NCBI GenBank assembly: GCA_030141605.1
Contig: JAQGDQ010000069.1
Span: forward strand, 489,126 to 553,125
Length of the DNA: 64,000 bases
Origin: Tubiluchus corallicola
Lineage: Eukaryota > Priapulida > Priapulimorpha > Priapulimorphida > Tubiluchidae
Reading direction: 5' to 3'
Of the stretch, positions 44,719 to 64,000 are shown in pieces (the stretch's first letter is position 1; each line of letters starts with the position of its first letter). The position numbers were made by a program, and so were the translations under genes. The notes under the pieces are model-generated. The model did not search any database and was not told the DNA's origin. It saw only the letters and a program-made list of their open reading frames with translations.

Positions 44719-45542
44719 TTATCGCTGTGGATTTGGTGGACCAAAATATGCCAAACAACGCTCCTCCAACTTTAAAGCAACTTCCTTTGCAGACTTTGTT
44801 TCTAGAGGAAACAGAACATGAAATTTTGAGAAATGGTCAACAAAGTGGCCAATGTAGTTGTAACAGCCATCGGGATTGTGCCGCATGTCGATCAAATCCA
44901 CTTGTATTCTGTTCAAGAAATTGTTGGCAATTATCGGTTTAATATCCGGTTTTGATGTAACTATCGGAGTACAGAGCTGACAGTCAGGACATAATTTGGT
45001 ATGCTGACGAACGTATAATCTCGGAATACCAAAAAATTCGTTCTTCACCCTGTCGTACAAAGCACGATACCCACTATGGATGTTTCTAGTGGGATGTGTA
45101 TGCAGCTGGTGTACGACATCGAAAATTTGGCCTGAATGAACAACACGCCTATATTCCGAAAGAGAAATGGTGTCTCCAAGACCTATAAATATAATATAAT
45201 ATAATATAATATAATAAAAAAATAAATTTCGCACTTTAATGATACTAGAATAAATAATACTAGAGCAAAAAGAAAAAAATAAATTAAACAATGGTATAGG
45301 GATGCCAGGATGAGTTTGTTTAATAATGGCACATTTGATATTGTTAAATCTGCATGCCTTGTAATTTGAATAAAATTAACTAATACAAGCTATTTCTTAC
45401 CATCTGATTTACGAACAGCCAGAACGTCTTGCAGTCCTAAATATGGTAACTTGACCAGCACAAGCTTCTTTTTATCAGTAAAGCGTCTGATGATGTTCCT
45501 GTCAAAGTTTTCATGGCGCCAAACTGACGACAACTCAACTAA
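44719..45542 (-). pseudogene. Ginger-type integrase/transposase, truncated (exons 45401-45542 and 44719-45182)
   Basis: The upstream exon (WRHENFDRNIIRRFT...LQDVLAVRKSD) ends at a GTAAGA donor. It joins in phase (D-G) to exon 2, which begins GLGDTISLSEYRRVVHSG. Exon 2 has an H2C2 zinc-binding domain (H-x5-H in HTHPTRNIH, then CPDCQLC), then the RNase-H-like integrase core with D in QVDLIDM and D in GHFVDHFSKFH. It stops at 44719 after YFGPPNPQR, before the expected S/DNGxEF segment with the third catalytic residue, so it cannot be active. The start of exon 1 is not defined (no in-frame ATG), and another 5' exon may be missing. Related integrases occur in KRBA2-like and SCAND3-like host genes. 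Confidence 0.8.
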
Positions 45543-45730
45543 CAAGCACAATTTTTAATAAAATGAAGAAACTTTCACAGAATTTTTAAAAATTTGACAA
45601 AATTACCGATTCTCGGCAAAAATCGCTAGTGTCCTACTTGGGCTGCCCATGTACAACACTACTTTTAGCAGATGGGTTTACCGGAAGTGTCCTACTTGGG
45701 CTAGTGGGTTACTCGGCTCCCTACAATGGT

Positions 45731-45868
45731 CGCAGTTAGGAAAAAAACGTGCGCTGAGTCAAATGCAATATGTCAGCTTACTGTAATGTGCTTTTCTTTT
45801 ACGAATGAAAATATTTCTGAATTGGGTTAAAGTTTATTGCTATTTTGTAGGTGTCATAGTAGGACACC
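45731..45868 (+). promoter_or_regulatory. INTS13 5' flank, probable end of 5' UTR intron
   Basis: TATTTTGTAG at 45841-45850 is a good acceptor, so 45851-45868 would be 5' UTR. The ATG at 45869 fits the family's start (MFPVSHKT). The remaining 120 bp joins, without the Ginger element, to 43350. Confidence 0.5.
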
Positions 45869-60815
<14,947 letters not shown>

Positions 60816-60900
60816 TTTTACGTTTTTGTTAAAAAATTTCTAAATGCTAATAAATTGTAAATGATAAAATTGTAAATAAAATGAATTTTGTACAATGTTT
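60816..60900 (+). other. INTS13: INTS13 3' UTR and poly(A) signals
   Basis: AATAAA at 60848-60853 and 60875-60880, within 70 bp of the TAG stop, implies a very short 3' UTR. Confidence 0.6.
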
Positions 60901-62057
60901 CATGTGAAGTGCTGTGAAATCTGTGAATTGTAAATATTTGTTGTGAGACTAATACACTGTAAACAATTAAAATGTTTGATTTTGTTGATTTTTTTGCAAA
61001 CTCCCTGATTATGTTTAGTTAACTGTTCTGGGCACATATTTGATACAGTAAGTCGGTGAATTAAAGTAGACAGGTCTGTGTAGGTCTACTGCAGGAAATT
61101 TAAATTTATCACATAGTTGTGAAATTAAAAGTGCTTATAAATATGCAGTTTAGCAGCAGTTACTGACAAATTTAACAGGCAGATGTTACTTTTAGGTGGA
61201 TTAAAAATGAGTGATCAGTGAATACAATAGATTATATGCATTTAATGGTTTCTTATAAGACGCAGTTGTGTTATACATAGCTCTACTGAGTTTTCACTTT
61301 ATAGTTTTTCTGTATGAGAGAGGCTATTAAAATGTGCTTGTTTGACTAGACTAGAACATATTGCTATTGTGATAATCAATTCTAAAAAGGTCAAAATACA
61401 GAACTTTGTATTTAATATTTTATTCATAGTAAGAAATTTATTTACATTATACAAATTACAGGAGAAGTAGATAATATACAATTTCATATATTTTGTTTCA
61501 TTTGCTGCATAGTCTTTACGTTACATAGACAATATTAACCAATATTATGTAACGAATATTGATGCTTAGCACAGTACAGAGCGATTTAATTATAGGGTGG
61601 TATGTGAGAGGTAAAGCAACTGATATTTAATTTAGCTATTCGTGATTAGACACACTGATAGTCATTACCATTGAATCTATACATTGATTACAATAATTTT
61701 GACATAAAAATAGTAACATTAACAACAAAATTCTACGATAAGTTTGCTGATATTTACTCAAGCTGCTGTCGTTTTGTGTCACGCAGAGTAAAAATTCAAA
61801 CTGTGACCATGACAGGCTGACACTAGGTACCTCAAGCACAGCGCTGGCGTAAGAAACGGCCGCTAATTTGCTTAAACTGTATTTGTTGATTTTCCACATT
61901 GCCTCCACAAGAAATTGTAAAAACGCGGCTATGTGATTTTGTTAAACTACGTTTTTCATTTTTAGCAAGGTTTGTTTTAGTTTTTATGATTTTTTTGGAT
62001 GTGGATAATTGGTAGCGCTGATGGCCGTTTACTCTCCGTTTTAAAATGTTTGATGGT
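60901..62057. other. Intergenic, no gene seen
   Basis: AT-rich with no recognised domain or repeat between INTS13 and the LTR element. Confidence 0.5.
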
Positions 62058-63260
62058 TGTGATGACCCTGATCCTGTATTTCCTCTAGGGGAATCAAAGA
62101 GGGGCATGCTGCGTTAGTTTTACATCTCATAACAGAAGGGAGCTAGTATGATAGTCACTAAATGTATGGATGCAGATCGGCCTAAGGCTGATGTTAAAAA
62201 TACGGGGGACTATGGCCTATTTGCATTCTATACACTAATGGATTGAAGAAAGAAAAAGATCAAATGGCAGACATTAAAATAATTAATCAAACAATTTAAT
62301 CGTTAACAAATTCCAAAGTGATTCGATTTAAGCAAAAGTTCAGTAATAACAAAGATATAGCAATATTGACAAAGCTTGGGGTTAGTAGGGTATATACGTT
62401 TGCATAAAGTTCATGTCTGCCCACTTTGTACCTAGGTTTTTTGGAACACCTTTCCTTTAAAGCGAACAGTTTGTAGAACGGTAGCAATACGTCGTATAAC
62501 CTCTGCGTCTGAATACAGTTGTGATTCCAAACTTCGTCAGAGAAACTACCAATTAGTCTTTACCCAGCAAGTAGCATCGAAGAACATTAGGCTAGTATAC
62601 GTGATGTTTACGTTATCAGTGCGACGTTAGTTACGATCGTAACAAAAGCGAAAAGTACCTGTTACCACCCTGGATGTGGTTCTGTAGTAGGTCGATCCAT
62701 TTGTCAGTCAGTGGGTAACTCCACGTTTGCAGACTGCAAGCCAGCATCTCTGGACAACTCTGGTTGACGACAACAGCTTACAACAACTAGGCTTTCACAG
62801 TATCACCATGTACATTACACACCATATCTTGTGTGAAACTTTCTAGTACGGCATTTCTGTTCAAAAACATATAACTTCACAGAGACGAGTAAACGACCTG
62901 TCTCGTTCTGTGTCAAGTTGCCGTCTATATCTAAACAGTGTTAAACGAAGTTCGTCGAGAAGCCACTCGCTTAAACAGCTATAATTTTATTCACCTTTGC
63001 ACTATCCTTAACCTTGACTTAGCCACTGCATTACAGCCGCGATAGGGCAGACAAGAGTGGGTCAGACGGAATTCCAAAGGGGGTTTGTTAGTAGGTGCCT
63101 ACATCCTAACAAAATATCAATAATTAATAATACAATTAACTATCACTGCCAGTAGCTAAATATCATACATATCAATTAATTAAATATACAGTATGAATAG
63201 GGCTTAATGTTGCATAAGCATAATGTGAGAACTATTAAATGTAGGGCGGAACATGACAGA

Positions 63261-63278
63261 GTCCCCCTCTCCAAAAAG
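63261..63278 (-). other. Polypurine tract
   Basis: On the - strand TTTTTGGAGAGGGGGAC precedes the 3' LTR start TGTCATG by two bases, the expected plus-strand primer position. Confidence 0.7.
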
Positions 63279-63940
63279 TGTGTGATGGGCTAAAAAAGGA
63301 CGTCACCACTTTAAATCTATATGCAACATTAAAGTGAAAAGAAATTGTGATAACCTTTCTCTGGCAAAAAATATATCAAAAAAAAAGTTCAATCCAAGCG
63401 CTAAGTTCAGACAGTGCTTTATAAGAAAGTCTGTTTGCACTGTGTATTTCAGGGATCTATAGCCAGAGAAAAATTTCCACGGAAATACTATGAAGCCAGT
63501 TACTATGTCAAATACACCTATGTACGGACACTCACGCAATAACAACTTATTACCTTGAAAACACAAAACTTAACCGTAAATAGAAAATCATGTGGTGACA
63601 CACCAAACAGGTATTTTAGCATAAACAAGCATAGGGTTTTATCAGTCTAGTAGAAATTGCAGATATTAGGCCTTTATGATTTACGGTACAACACAGTATA
63701 AACTGATTAGTATTACCAACATAATTATTAAATTTCCTGCAATGATAGACAGCTCTTCCCTAAAAATTTAGTTGCTAAACTACTTTCGTTAAAAGTTGAA
63801 ACTCACAAAAACGACGCAAATTACAATGTTCACATGTACTAAAATGAAGAAAAACAATCACTACTACTGCTGTAAACTAATGTCAAATTAATTATGACAA
63901 ACCACTGCTACAACTGTTATACTGTGGCAATTACTTTAAA

Positions 63941-63953
63941 ACCGCTGCCACCA
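63941..63953 (-). other. Primer-binding site, tRNA-Leu type
   Basis: TGGTGGCAGCGGT lies one base after the 5' LTR end. It is complementary to a 3' end of the form ...CCGCTGCCACCA known in tRNA-Leu isoacceptors. Confidence 0.7.
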
Positions 63954-64000
63954 TTGTGATGACCCTGATCCTGTATTTCCTCTAGGGGAATCAAAGAGGG

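Larger units (their letters stand above)
43351..45725. mobile_element. Ginger-type DNA transposon, complete ends (2,375 bp)
   Basis: The ends are inverted: TGTAGGGAGCCGAGTAACCC at 43351 and its complement ending at 45725. The match covers 38 bp with one mismatch, through the AGCCCAAGTAGGACA motif. They are flanked by ATGGT on both sides (43346-43350 and 45726-45730). TGT...ACA termini and an integrase-like transposase match the Ginger group, which usually makes 4-bp duplications; here it is 5 bp. The inside holds a two-exon truncated integrase gene on the - strand and several subterminal copies of the AGCCCAAGTAGGAC motif. About 1.2 kb (43,500-44,700) has no recognisable coding content. Confidence 0.9.
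62058..64000 (-). mobile_element. Non-autonomous LTR retrotransposon (5' LTR cut by window end)
   Basis: Read on the - strand: the end of the 5' LTR (64000-63955, 46 bp, identical to 62103-62058), a primer-binding site, a 696-bp internal region (63954-63259) without gag or pol, a polypurine tract, and a 1,201-bp 3' LTR (63258-62058) with TGTCATG...ATCACA ends. The element would be about 3.1 kb if the LTRs are equal. Mobilisation would need an autonomous partner. Large LTRs with a tiny non-coding core resemble TRIM/LARD-type derivatives. Confidence 0.75.

Noticed and set aside
62053-62057. ATGGT next to the 3' LTR, same as the Ginger target duplication
   Set aside because: The two elements use different enzymes and the other LTR flank is outside the window; a 5-bp match is likely chance.
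61832-62107. 91-codon - strand ORF starting MPLFDSPRG
   Set aside because: Its start lies in the 3' LTR end and the same start sequence recurs in the 5' LTR; it is not a gene.

Overview
This is an AT-rich metazoan nuclear window. It holds two conserved multi-exon animal genes with GT-AG introns (one GC-AG), both on the + strand, separated by about 23 kb of accumulated mobile elements. The mix of elements (Ginger-type and Polinton relics, PHD-finger LINE ORF1, Tigger/pogo, hAT, a tRNA-derived SINE with an (ATT)n tail) fits an invertebrate. A lophotrochozoan such as a mollusc is my guess, but no sequence here fixes the taxon.

Layout. (1) 1-22.5 kb: the last 16 coding exons of a copine closest to the CPNE5/CPNE8 group (partial C2A, C2B, vWA/copine domain). 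The introns carry a Tigger-like MITE, two minisatellites, a 65-bp satellite with dimeric higher-order structure and a dispersed inverted-repeat element. (2) 22.5-43.1 kb: a repeat-dominated block. It has a folded-back repeat, a Gypsy integrase-tail fragment, a decayed Polinton/Maverick protein-primed DNA polymerase B, gag-like and zinc-finger fragments, a BED-finger exon and two LINE ORF1 copies. One LINE ORF1 is interrupted by a Tigger/pogo transposase cassette. The block ends with an intact, unrecognised 322-codon ORF. (3) 43.1-45.9 kb: the presumed INTS13 5' region with an NRF-1-like motif, split by a complete 2.4-kb element with 38-bp inverted ends, an ATGGT target duplication and a truncated Ginger-type integrase. 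(4) 45.9-60.9 kb: the whole coding region of Integrator subunit 13 (INTS13/asunder), 17 coding exons, 722 codons. Its introns hold a hAT remnant, a second copy of the copine-intron dispersed repeat, a SINE, a MITE-like element and a long GA tract. (5) 62.1-64 kb: a non-autonomous LTR retrotransposon on the - strand, cut by the window edge.

The two host genes are independent: copine is a calcium/phospholipid-binding adaptor, and INTS13 is part of the nuclear snRNA- and enhancer-RNA-processing Integrator complex. The most interesting points are the 322-codon ORF head-to-head with INTS13, the Ginger insertion between the INTS13 promoter motif and its start codon, the Tigger cassette inside a LINE ORF1, the compact LTR element, and the copine's altered C2B calcium loop and 12-nt microexon.
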